Positions 16,929 through 25,029 of a DNA stretch of 35,814 nt are shown here, piece by piece. The notes below the pieces were generated by a model. It was not told the origin of the DNA and did no database searches. It was given only the letters and a program-made list of their open reading frames with translations. The stretch spans positions 1-35,814 of the forward strand of contig JAPLXQ010000002.1 of assembly GCA_026395995.1 (NCBI GenBank). The letters run 5' to 3'. The translations under genes and the position numbers were made by a program. Position 1 is the first letter of the stretch. Each line of letters starts with the position of its first letter. Source of the stretch: Candidatus Nomurabacteria bacterium (GTDB lineage: Bacteria; Patescibacteriota; Minisyncoccia; Phycocordibacterales; UBA9973).

Positions 16929-17031
16929 GAAAGAAAATTTATTTTCTTTCGTTGGGATATCGAAAGACTTTTCCGTACGAGCGTAGCGAGGTGGAAAAGT
17001 ACCTGGCTATGTAATAGCCGATTCCCAGCAG
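16929..17031 (+). ncRNA. tRNA-linked three-way-junction element, Pro copy
   Basis: P0 GAAAGAAAAT-TT-ATTTTCTTTC; P1 GTTGGGA(T)ATCG/CGATTCCCAGC; P2 ACTTTTCC/GGAAAAGT; P3 GGCTAT-GTA-ATAGCC. Confidence 0.65.
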
Positions 17032-17042
17032 ATATACTTGCG

Positions 17043-17075
17043 TCTGGGAGTCGAAGGAGATTCCCAGCAGCCCGA
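17043..17075 (+). repeat. Second partial copy of the tRNA-Pro T-arm/acceptor 3' end
   Basis: gattcccagcagcccga at 17059-17075 identical to 16861-16877; preceded by tctgggagtcgaagga. Confidence 0.85.
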
Positions 17076-17085
17076 CTTTTAAAAT

Positions 17086-17115
17086 AAAAACCTCTCAATT
17101 TGAGAGGTTTTTATT
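17086..17115. terminator. Bidirectional intrinsic terminator
   Basis: aaaaacctctcaatttgagaggttttta. Confidence 0.75.
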
Positions 17116-17312
17116 TAATTTAATTTATTTTTTATTTCTTTCTTAATATTAGCCAATAAGGAATCTTTTTCTATAATCTCTTTCATTCTTTCTTCTTCTG
17201 AAATAGGGAATTTATTAGCATTATAATTATTTAAAGTTCCTTTGAGTTTCTCCTCATCTAATAGCTGATTAGCTATAACTTCATTTTCTAAGTGTTTTTT
17301 ATTTTCTATCAT
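17115..17312 (-). CDS. Small hypothetical protein
   Basis: 65-aa charged ORF between a terminator and an AT-rich promoter region. Confidence 0.45.
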   Translation of the reverse strand: MIENKKHLENEVIANQLLDEEKLKGTLNNYNANKFPISEEERMKEIIEKDSLLANIKKEIKNKLN

Positions 17313-17383
17313 ATATATGTATTATACACCCATTCAATCTAAAAGTCAATATTAAACAATTTATTTAATATTTTGTCAAAATG

Positions 17384-17454
17384 TGCGGGATAAGAGAGTC
17401 GAACTCTTCACCACAGTTTGGAAAACTGTTGTTTTACCGATAAACTAATCCCGC
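17384..17454 (-). tRNA. tRNA-Gly (anticodon TCC)
   Basis: Acceptor GCGGGAT/ATCCCGC, loop TTTCCAA, T-arm AAGAG-TTCGACT-CTCTT. Confidence 0.94.
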
Positions 17455-17567
17455 AATTCATATATATTAGCATTTTTATAAGAAAAAGCTATAGTATTAT
17501 CTACTTGACTTTTAGCTTAATATAGTATATTATATAGTTAAATTTATTTAACAAAAAAATTCAGAAA

Positions 17568-18557
17568 ATGAATAAAGAAAGATTAAGTTTAGAAGAAGTA
17601 AAAAATCTTTTACTTAAAAATGATGTAAGAACAATAGTGTCTTATATCGGAAAAGGCTGGATCCCAGAGATCGCCTACAACGAAAAAGAAATGTCTATTG
17701 ACGCAGTCATTTTGGCTGAGACAATGGGGGTTAAAGATTTTACAGAACCATTTATTGATGAAACTGAAGCCCGTGGAATCTTATGTTTGCCAGCGACAGC
17801 AAATATCTTTGATTTTTGTAAAAAAAAGCGAATCAATGTTTATCGTTTGGCAGATATTAAAGGTGTAGCGTATCTTTTCCGTAAATCGGATTTAGATAAA
17901 TACACCGGCCTTGGTTTGGAGTTGCACCCTTTTGCTGTCGAAGAAATTCAGCGAAGAAACATTATGAGTGTAATCTCTGAAATGTTCCCAATGATTTCTC
18001 GTATTTTTGAAACAGAACGAGGGGTACAAATCTTGGAAAGATATCTAGAAGGTGAAACTCTTGAAGAAATAGGTAGAATTCATGATTTGACGAGAGAACG
18101 TGTACGTCAAATACTGGGAAAAACAATTCTTAGGACGAGACACCGGACACCAATAATCTCTAAGTGGTTTAAAGTTTTTTCTAAAACAGAATACGCTACC
18201 TTGGATCCGGAGAAAGTTCTCAAGCTATTGGAAAGGGGCAAAGAGCTTGAAAAAGAAAATCAAACACTGAGGATTAGTCTGGAAGCTGTCTCAAGGCTTT
18301 CTAATTCTGAAGTTAATGCTGAACTTTCTAAAATAGAAGAAATTCTAAAAAAACAAAGCATTCTTCAAAAACCAGTCGTTGACCTTGATCTTTCAGTGAG
18401 AGCACTGAATACATTAAGGGCTTGTGGTATGGAAACATTAGCAGACGTTGTTAATTTTTCTGAACTTGAACTTTTGCAATTTAGAAACTTCGGCAAAAAA
18501 AGCTTGGACGAAGTTAAAGAAATGTTAGCCTTTCATGGGCTAACATTAAAACAATAA
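17568..18557 (+). CDS. Sigma-70 region 4 / RNA polymerase alpha-CTD fusion protein
   Basis: LERYLEGETLEEIGRIHDLTRERVRQILGK (sigma r4 HTH) and LDLSVRALNTLRACGMETLADVVNFSELELLQFRNFGKKSLDEVKEML (alpha-CTD HhH). Confidence 0.85.
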   Translation: MNKERLSLEEVKNLLLKNDVRTIVSYIGKGWIPEIAYNEKEMSIDAVILAETMGVKDFTEPFIDETEARGILCLPATANIFDFCKKKRINVYRLADIKGVAYLFRKSDLDKYTGLGLELHPFAVEEIQRRNIMSVISEMFPMISRIFETERGVQILERYLEGETLEEIGRIHDLTRERVRQILGKTILRTRHRTPIISKWFKVFSKTEYATLDPEKVLKLLERGKELEKENQTLRISLEAVSRLSNSEVNAELSKIEEILKKQSILQKPVVDLDLSVRALNTLRACGMETLADVVNFSELELLQFRNFGKKSLDEVKEMLAFHGLTLKQ

Positions 18558-18656
18558 GTGACACCCTGGTAGAGATTCTACTAGGGTGTTTTTATTTTGA
18601 CAGGAATTTTCATAATGTTACAATTAGAATATTAATATTAAACATTTTATAAAACC

Positions 18657-19460
18657 ATGAGTAATGAAATTCCAAAAGTAGAAGAAGCTCTAGATCAAAA
18701 AGTTGAAAATCCTGTCGCCAAAACGACGACAGAAGTTTTGATGAATAAGGGTGAACAAAGATATGACAATATTTCTGCTTCTATCAGTAAAGGAAAAACA
18801 CGAATGGGGAATTTATTGAAAGCTACTTTTGGACCAATGGGACGTCTTTTGAAAAAAGGTGCCTTTGGTGCTTTGGCCTCGCCAGATGCTATTGGTCATG
18901 GTTTAAAAGTGGGAGTAGAAGTCGGAGATAAGGGACTCAGTGGTTTTCTAGATGGGTTGGATGCTAGTGGAGACTGGATAAATGCTAAAGTTGAAAAAAT
19001 AGGTAAGGGTACAGTAAAAGGAATAAAAGAATTTGGTATTGGTACTGCTAATGTCAGTAAAGAAATAGGGAAGGGTGTAAAAGATGGTTTTATAAATAGT
19101 ATGGATTATATGGAAGCAAAGTCTATAAAAATGAATGAATGGATGGAACATAAGGCAGAAGTCGGTTCAAAAGTAAGTAACTTTTTAAAAAATAAAACAG
19201 TAGAAAATCTCGGTAAAGCAAAAGAGGGTCTTGGAAGTAGATGGAGAAATTTGATGGAACATGGAAAGACCGCTATCGCTAATGCAGAAATCAGAAGACA
19301 AGAAGAAAAGAATTTTTATGAAAAACAAATGAATGCTAGAAAAATGGCTATTCTTGAAAGTCAGGCACAATATCATCAAGAAAAATTGAATCAAATAAAA
19401 GCTAAAATGGCAGAATTACAACAAGTCGAAAGTTTTGAAGCTAATATGGCGTTCGCTTAA
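18657..19460 (+). CDS. Hypothetical amphipathic, Gly/Lys-rich protein (LEA-like)
   Basis: Repetitive segments such as KGTVKGIKEFGIGTANVSKEIGKGVKDG; no TM. Confidence 0.6.
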   Translation: MSNEIPKVEEALDQKVENPVAKTTTEVLMNKGEQRYDNISASISKGKTRMGNLLKATFGPMGRLLKKGAFGALASPDAIGHGLKVGVEVGDKGLSGFLDGLDASGDWINAKVEKIGKGTVKGIKEFGIGTANVSKEIGKGVKDGFINSMDYMEAKSIKMNEWMEHKAEVGSKVSNFLKNKTVENLGKAKEGLGSRWRNLMEHGKTAIANAEIRRQEEKNFYEKQMNARKMAILESQAQYHQEKLNQIKAKMAELQQVESFEANMAFA

Positions 19461-19464
19461 ATAT

Positions 19465-19836
19465 ATGACTATACCAGAAGCAAAAGATTTTTTTCTAAAA
19501 AGTAATTTCTCTGACGTTGCCAAGTCAAAGATAATGTTTATTCTAGATGGTAAAGAAGAAATGACCAAAGAGATTTTTTCTGAAATTAAAATCGTAATGC
19601 AACAAGAGCTCGACAATGATTTTGCTGAAGCCGGTGTCGATCTATCAAATGATAAAGAAGCTGAAACAATTAAAAAGAATTATGATGATAAATTGGAAAA
19701 GATTGATACAGATTTAAATGAAGACATGGATTTTGTAGAAAAAGAATTGAAAGAAGTAGAAGATTTACGTAAGCAAGTCGTACAAGGGAGTGACGAGATG
19801 GAGGCTGATAAGATAAGACAATCTTTACAAGGTTAA
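19465..19836 (+). CDS. Hypothetical acidic coiled-coil protein
   Basis: Start at MTIPEAKDFF, 4 nt after the preceding stop codon. Confidence 0.6.
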   Translation: MTIPEAKDFFLKSNFSDVAKSKIMFILDGKEEMTKEIFSEIKIVMQQELDNDFAEAGVDLSNDKEAETIKKNYDDKLEKIDTDLNEDMDFVEKELKEVEDLRKQVVQGSDEMEADKIRQSLQG

Positions 19837-19901
19837 AGACCTAAAACACAAAAGCCCTCGGCGTGAGCCTTGGGCTTTTGTAATTTGTCTCGAGACAAAT
19901 A

Positions 19902-20174
19902 TTATTCAACTGCGTCTTTCAAACCTTTTGCTGCACGGAATTTTGGAACTTTCTTTGCTGCTACTTTGACTTGTTCTCCAGTCTTTGGATTACGAGCCAT
20001 TCTAGCTGCACGTCCTTTTACAGAAAAGATTCCGAAACCAGCGATTGATACTTCACCTCCTTTTTTCATTGTGGCGATGATGGTATCGAAGATTCCGTCT
20101 ACGATTTCTTCTGCTGCTACTTTTGTACCGCCCATTTTAGCGTGTACCATTTCTACGATTGCTTGTTTATTCAT
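19902..20174 (-). CDS. HU/IHF family DNA-binding protein
   Basis: MNKQAIVEMVHAKMGGTKVAAEEIVDGIFDTI...GFGIFSVKGRAARMARNPKTGEQV. Confidence 0.95.
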   Translation of the reverse strand: MNKQAIVEMVHAKMGGTKVAAEEIVDGIFDTIIATMKKGGEVSIAGFGIFSVKGRAARMARNPKTGEQVKVAAKKVPKFRAAKGLKDAVE

Positions 20175-20289
20175 AAAATTATATATTTTATTTTTAATAA
20201 AAATCTTTCGACCTTGCCACCGCCAAGCGATAGCTAGCTCACCTATATATTATATATCAAGGGTTTTTTTAGGCAATAGTTAAAAGGTT

Positions 20290-20317
20290 TTGACTTTTTA
20301 CTATAAAAATGTATAAT
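20290..20317 (+). promoter_or_regulatory. Sigma70-type promoter
   Basis: TTGACT - 16 nt - TATAAT upstream of the ORF at 20370. Confidence 0.65.
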
Positions 20318-20369
20318 ATAGTTAGAAAAAAGGAATAGTCCTTTTAAATAAATTTAAAAAATAGAAATA

Positions 20370-20969
20370 ATGGGAAAAAATAAGAATTTTCTGATAGTTA
20401 TTGTTGTTCTTGGTTTTATTGTTTTGGTAACTTGGTTATCTTCTGGTTGCACAAAAAGACATTTTACTTTAATTGCCAATGAAACACCTTCAGAAAAGGT
20501 TGATTGGACGATTGATCCTAGCTTTTCAGGTGAATTCTTTTTTATTTCTGAAATAGAGAGGATTTCTTTACCATCAGATAGTATTGCGACCTTTGTTTAC
20601 AAGGACCCAAAGACAGGTTTTGAATACATTTTAGATGAAGAATTTCTTCATTCTGGTATGAATGGGTATCACCGTTTGATATCAGGGCCTTTTGGTACAA
20701 GGGGTTTGACTAAAACAAATTACAAAAAAATTGATCTATCTCAGGTCAGAACAGCAAAAAAATATCCAAATAAAAAGTTTCGTTGTACTGATACACAACC
20801 GCAGGCATTATTTTGCAGGTTTTCTAAAGAAGAAAAAATTTTTTATTTTGAACCGGGGCCAAATATTTACCATTTTTATATTGAAGAGTGGTATGGAATT
20901 ATTGTTCCAGCAGGCGTATTTTTACTTTGCGTTGTAATCTTACTGAGAAAAAAGAATAGAATAGAGTAG
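20370..20969 (+). CDS. Hypothetical membrane protein (N- and C-terminal TM)
   Basis: 199-aa ORF, followed by aacgacctaacggtcgttttttatttt. Confidence 0.6.
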   Translation: MGKNKNFLIVIVVLGFIVLVTWLSSGCTKRHFTLIANETPSEKVDWTIDPSFSGEFFFISEIERISLPSDSIATFVYKDPKTGFEYILDEEFLHSGMNGYHRLISGPFGTRGLTKTNYKKIDLSQVRTAKKYPNKKFRCTDTQPQALFCRFSKEEKIFYFEPGPNIYHFYIEEWYGIIVPAGVFLLCVVILLRKKNRIE

Positions 20970-21131
20970 AATAAAACAAACAAAACGACCTAACGGTCGT
21001 TTTTTATTTTACCGCATACCGCATGAGGACTACCCTCGATACTTTGACAATTTTGTAGAAAAATGCATAATTAGGAAAGAAAAAGACAAATTTTGCTCTT
21101 TAAAATAAATAAAAAAATAAAACAATAAGAT

Positions 21132-21947
21132 ATGAAAAGATTAGCAGTAGTTTTAGTATTTTTACTCGGTATTACCGATGTGTTTGCTCAGCAAAAAGAA
21201 AATGTTAAATGGGTCTTTGGAAAAGACTCTAGTAGTAATTTTGTAACAAAAGTAGAGTTTGGATTGATTAGAAATATTTTCGGTATTCCTAGTGAGCATG
21301 GGGAGTTTAAATTAGCTGGTTTAGACACTACGTCTGTAGTCAGTGAATATCATAAAACCCTATTTCGGGCTGAAATGTTTAACATGACTCCGGAAATTCA
21401 AAAAAGAGTGAAATCAAGTGATTTAGATAAATCCATGTCTCAACCTTTTGTGGCTGTCGGATGCGACTCAATAAAATATTCCACTTTGAGTATGTTTTTC
21501 CTTGTCAGGGAATCATATGCTGAATATGTTAGCATTATCTGGCGTGCTCGTATGCCGAGTGATAAATTTTCTTCATTTGATTTCAAAGAAGAAACAACTG
21601 AGGTTAAGGCTGAAATTCTATGGGGGAGGTTTAGTATATGTTTAGGAATAGTAATATTAGCACTTTGGTTTATACTTTGGATATATAAAAGAGACCCAAC
21701 TCTTACTATTTTTTTTCCGATTTGTTGGTTTTTGTTTTCTTCGTTTGGTTTCTTTATGATTTTTATCGTTGTTTACTGTTGTGATGCAAAATCGCAAATT
21801 AAATTTGATGTACTTACTTGGCAACAGTTAATAATTTTTTTGCCAATAACTATAATTTACTTTTATAAAGTTTTTAAAATTTGGAAGAATTATAGAAAGA
21901 AGTTGGAAGAACATATAGAAGAACCGTATGAACACTCTCATCAATAA
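21132..21947 (+). CDS. Hypothetical secreted/membrane protein
   Basis: Signal-peptide-like MKRLAVVLVFLLGITDVFAQ and C-terminal TM segments. Confidence 0.6.
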   Translation: MKRLAVVLVFLLGITDVFAQQKENVKWVFGKDSSSNFVTKVEFGLIRNIFGIPSEHGEFKLAGLDTTSVVSEYHKTLFRAEMFNMTPEIQKRVKSSDLDKSMSQPFVAVGCDSIKYSTLSMFFLVRESYAEYVSIIWRARMPSDKFSSFDFKEETTEVKAEILWGRFSICLGIVILALWFILWIYKRDPTLTIFFPICWFLFSSFGFFMIFIVVYCCDAKSQIKFDVLTWQQLIIFLPITIIYFYKVFKIWKNYRKKLEEHIEEPYEHSHQ

Positions 21948-22029
21948 ATTTGTGTTAACAATCTTAACACAAAACACCGTAGCAAATGCTATGGTGTTTT
22001 TATTTTGCCTATTTAATTTTAATCTTAAC

Positions 22030-22143
22030 GGGCGTACTCAATGATTCGAGATTCGCGAATCATTGTTACCCCAGAACCAGAGCAAAGCTCGGTACGGGGC
22101 ATGCTTTGATTTCTCTTGGATATTTGAGTTCTTGTTCGACTTT
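22030..22143 (-). pseudogene. Fragment of the rny 3' end (RNase Y C-terminus), interrupted by a 35-bp hairpin insertion
   Basis: Minus strand encodes HKVEQELKYPREIK, then the insert, then VTMIRESRIIEYAR*, versus native NKIEQELKYPGEIKVTMIRESRIIEYAR*. Confidence 0.85.
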
Positions 22144-22170
22144 GTGAGTTGTGGATAAATACTTGCATTT

Positions 22171-22214
22171 CTTAATATCGGATAGTATACTAAATGAAGT
22201 TATCCGATATTAAG
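22171..22214. promoter_or_regulatory. Candidate operator upstream of fic (perfect 14-bp inverted repeat)
   Basis: cttaatatcggata - 16 nt containing TATACT - tatccgatattaag. Confidence 0.7.
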
Positions 22215-22229
22215 GATAATTGATCAAAA

Positions 22230-23165
22230 ATGAAAAACGCACCTATTTTAAAACGAATTCAAGAGAAACTAGTCGTACTAAAAAATGCACGACCTTTTCC
22301 GCCGTATTTAGTAAATAAACTCCGCGAGCAGTTTTCTATTGAAATGAATTACAATTCTAATGCGATAGAAGGAAATACTCTCACATTACGTGAGACAATG
22401 CTTGTGTTGCAACAAGGAATAACAGTCAAAGGTAAATCACTTAAAGATCATTTGGAAGTAAAAAATCAAGCGAAAGCTATTGAATACTTATACGATGTAG
22501 TAGATAGTAAAAAAGATATTCTACTCTCTGAAATGCTTATTAGAAATTTACATATTTTAGTAGTACAAAATATTGATGGAGTAGAAGCAGGTTCATATCG
22601 CACTTATGATGTTCGTATAACTGGGAGTAAATATACGCCACCTCCTGCATTTGATGTCCCTCACCAAATGAGCGATTTAATATCTTGGTATAAAAAAAAT
22701 AAAGACAAATTAGATATTATTACACTCGCTACAGAATTCAAACATCGTTTCGTAGCTATCCATCCATTTGGTGATGGCAACGGCAGAGTGAGTAGACTTA
22801 TTTTAAATATTATTTTAATGAAACAAGGTTACCCTATCGTTGTGATATTAAAAAATGATAGAACAAAGTATTATAAAGCTTTACAAAAAGCTGATAAAAG
22901 TAAAATAGATGATTTAGTTTTGTTTATTTCTCAAGCAGTGGAAAGGTCCTTAGACTTATATATTAGAGCAATAAAAAATTCTACAAAAGAAAATACTTTA
23001 TTGTCTTTAGCCAAAATCGCTCCTCAAACAAAATACGATGCTGAATATCTTGGTCTTCTTGTACGAACTGGTAAGGTGGCAGGTGTGAAAGAAGGAAGAA
23101 ACTGGAAGACATCACTAGATGCAGTACAGAGATATGAAATGAACTTGATTAGAAAGAAAAAATAA
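22230..23165 (+). CDS. Fic family protein (putative AMPylase) with C-terminal HTH-like region
   Basis: HPFGDGNGRVSRL Fic motif; inhibitory-helix-like NYNSNAIEGNTLTL; C-terminal YLGLLVRTGKVAGVKEGRNWKTSLDAVQRY. Confidence 0.93.
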   Translation: MKNAPILKRIQEKLVVLKNARPFPPYLVNKLREQFSIEMNYNSNAIEGNTLTLRETMLVLQQGITVKGKSLKDHLEVKNQAKAIEYLYDVVDSKKDILLSEMLIRNLHILVVQNIDGVEAGSYRTYDVRITGSKYTPPPAFDVPHQMSDLISWYKKNKDKLDIITLATEFKHRFVAIHPFGDGNGRVSRLILNIILMKQGYPIVVILKNDRTKYYKALQKADKSKIDDLVLFISQAVERSLDLYIRAIKNSTKENTLLSLAKIAPQTKYDAEYLGLLVRTGKVAGVKEGRNWKTSLDAVQRYEMNLIRKKK

Positions 23166-23173
23166 ATTAAACA

Positions 23174-23204
23174 AAAAATCCTCACAGTTGTGAGGATTTT
23201 TTGT
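23174..23204. terminator. Bidirectional intrinsic terminator
   Basis: aaaaaatcctcacagttgtgaggatttttt. Confidence 0.8.
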
Positions 23205-23218
23205 TGTTATCTTAATTT

Positions 23219-24748
23219 TTATCTCGCGTATTCAATGATTCGAGATTCGCGGATCATGGTGACTTTGATTTCACCTGGATATTTGAGTTCTTGCTCAATC
23301 TTGTTTGCAATATCACGAGCCATGAGTTTTGCTTCAGTGTCAGATACTTTTTCTGGAGTGACGAAGATTCTCACTTCACGTCCGGCAGCGAGAGCATAAG
23401 ATTTCTCGACTCCTCCGAAGCCATTTACTAATGCTTCGAGTTCTTGCAATCGTTTCAAATAGTTCTCTACAGAGTCACGGCGGGCACCAGGACGACCACC
23501 AGAGATAGCATCGGCTGTCTGCACGATGACTGATTCAATAGTCTCATAAGGATAATCTTCATGGTGAGACTTCATAGCTGTGATGATTCTCTCATCAGCT
23601 CCGAATTTTTGAAGAATACGCATACCGATTTCGATATGTGTACCTTGGACTTCGTGGTCGAGAGCTTTACCGATATCGTGCACGAGTGCACCAGCTTTTG
23701 CGATGGCGACATCAGCACCGAGCTCTTCAGCGAGCATGCCGGCAATGTGTGTCATTTCGATAGAGTGCTGAAGAACATTTTGTCCATAACTAGTACGGAA
23801 GTATAGGCGACCAATGATGGCCACGATGCGTGGGTCAAAATTGAAGATTCCACATTCGTAGACTGCTTGCTCTCCTTTTTCTTTAATAATTTTATTAATT
23901 TCTTCTTTGGCTTTTTCTACGAGTTCTTCGATTTTGGCTGGTTGAATTCTTCCATCAAGAATCAAATTCTCAAGTGCCACACGAGCGACTTGTCGGCGAA
24001 TTGGGTCGAATGATGAAATGACGATTGTGCCTGGAGTATCATCGACGATGAGCTCGACTCCGGAGGCACGTTCGAAGGCACGAATGTTTCGTCCTTCTTT
24101 ACCGATAATCTTTCCTTTGATTTCGTTGTTTGGAATTGTAATGACAGTCGTCATCAATTCTGAAGCAGTACTAGATGCGAGACGTTGAATAGAAGTAGCT
24201 AAAATATCTTTTGCACGACGATCTAGCTTTTCTGTAGCAGAATTTTCTAATTTCTGCATACGTACCAAGATGTCTGCTTCGTATTTTTGCTCAATATCTT
24301 TCAAAAGCTGTTCTTTTGCTTCTTCAGAAGAAAGCTGGGCTACTTTTTCAAGTGCAGCTATTTTTTCTGCTTGGGCATTTTCGACTCTTTCTTGAATTTT
24401 TTTAATGTCTTCGACTTTTGTCTTAATACTCTCTACTTCTTTGTCTATCTCGACTTGGCGAGCATCCAAAAGCTCATCTTTTTTGATAAGTCTTTTTTCT
24501 GTTTCTTTGAACTCTTCACCTTTCTTTTTCTCTTCTTCTTTTAACTCTGCTAAGGTTACCTCTGATTTCTTTTTCGCTTCGTCTAAGATTCTTTGTGATT
24601 CTTCTCTCGCTCCGACCATCATGTCTTTGATGTCGATTTCAATCGATCGCTTTTTACCTAAAGCGATGATCAAGCGTAGGTAGTACCCAAGTCCAACGCC
24701 GAAAAAGAGCACACCGGCCCCGATCAAAAGTTTTATTGTTAAACTCAT
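23219..24748 (-). CDS. rny: Ribonuclease Y
   Basis: N-terminal TM, coiled coil, KH domain (IIGKEGRNIRAFERASGVELIVDDTP), HD domain (HSIEMTHIAGMLAEELGAD, LVHDIGKALDHE). Confidence 0.96.
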   Translation of the reverse strand: MSLTIKLLIGAGVLFFGVGLGYYLRLIIALGKKRSIEIDIKDMMVGAREESQRILDEAKKKSEVTLAELKEEEKKKGEEFKETEKRLIKKDELLDARQVEIDKEVESIKTKVEDIKKIQERVENAQAEKIAALEKVAQLSSEEAKEQLLKDIEQKYEADILVRMQKLENSATEKLDRRAKDILATSIQRLASSTASELMTTVITIPNNEIKGKIIGKEGRNIRAFERASGVELIVDDTPGTIVISSFDPIRRQVARVALENLILDGRIQPAKIEELVEKAKEEINKIIKEKGEQAVYECGIFNFDPRIVAIIGRLYFRTSYGQNVLQHSIEMTHIAGMLAEELGADVAIAKAGALVHDIGKALDHEVQGTHIEIGMRILQKFGADERIITAMKSHHEDYPYETIESVIVQTADAISGGRPGARRDSVENYLKRLQELEALVNGFGGVEKSYALAAGREVRIFVTPEKVSDTEAKLMARDIANKIEQELKYPGEIKVTMIRESRIIEYAR

Positions 24749-24770
24749 AAGCTTTGTGTCAGCTTATAAG
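24744..24770 (-). promoter_or_regulatory. Hairpin sequestering the rny start codon
   Basis: Minus strand CTTATAAGCT-gacacaa-AGCTTATGAG; the ATG lies within the 3' arm. Confidence 0.5.
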
Positions 24771-25029
24771 AACACACCATTAATTTGGCATTTCTCTAGT
24801 TTTTTGCGCGAGTTTTGTCTTTGCGCAGATATTTTTTGTAAAAATTTTTGAAACTTTCAAGATTGTCATAATGTAACGATATATTCCTAAAAACCAATTG
24901 TAAATAAATTTGTAAATCTCACATGTACAATATACCAAAAATAGCCTGGCTTGTCTATAAAAGGAAAATATTTGACAAAAACTTCAAAAGTAATAGGATT
25001 TAAGCAAAAGAACCTTAAAATAGATTATT

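Noticed and set aside
16951-17029. Hammerhead ribozyme, because of a three-way junction with GAAA
   Set aside because: No CUGAUGA core strand and no correctly placed UH cleavage triplet in either copy.
16951-17029. Integron attC site (GTTGGGA...TCCCAGC ends)
   Set aside because: The ends follow the adjacent tRNA sequence rather than GTTRRRY/RYYYAAC; the Arg copy does not fit, and no integron integrase is visible.
16790-17098. ORFs of 102 aa (-) and 84 aa (+)
   Set aside because: Both translate tRNA-Pro and its repeat copies; spurious.
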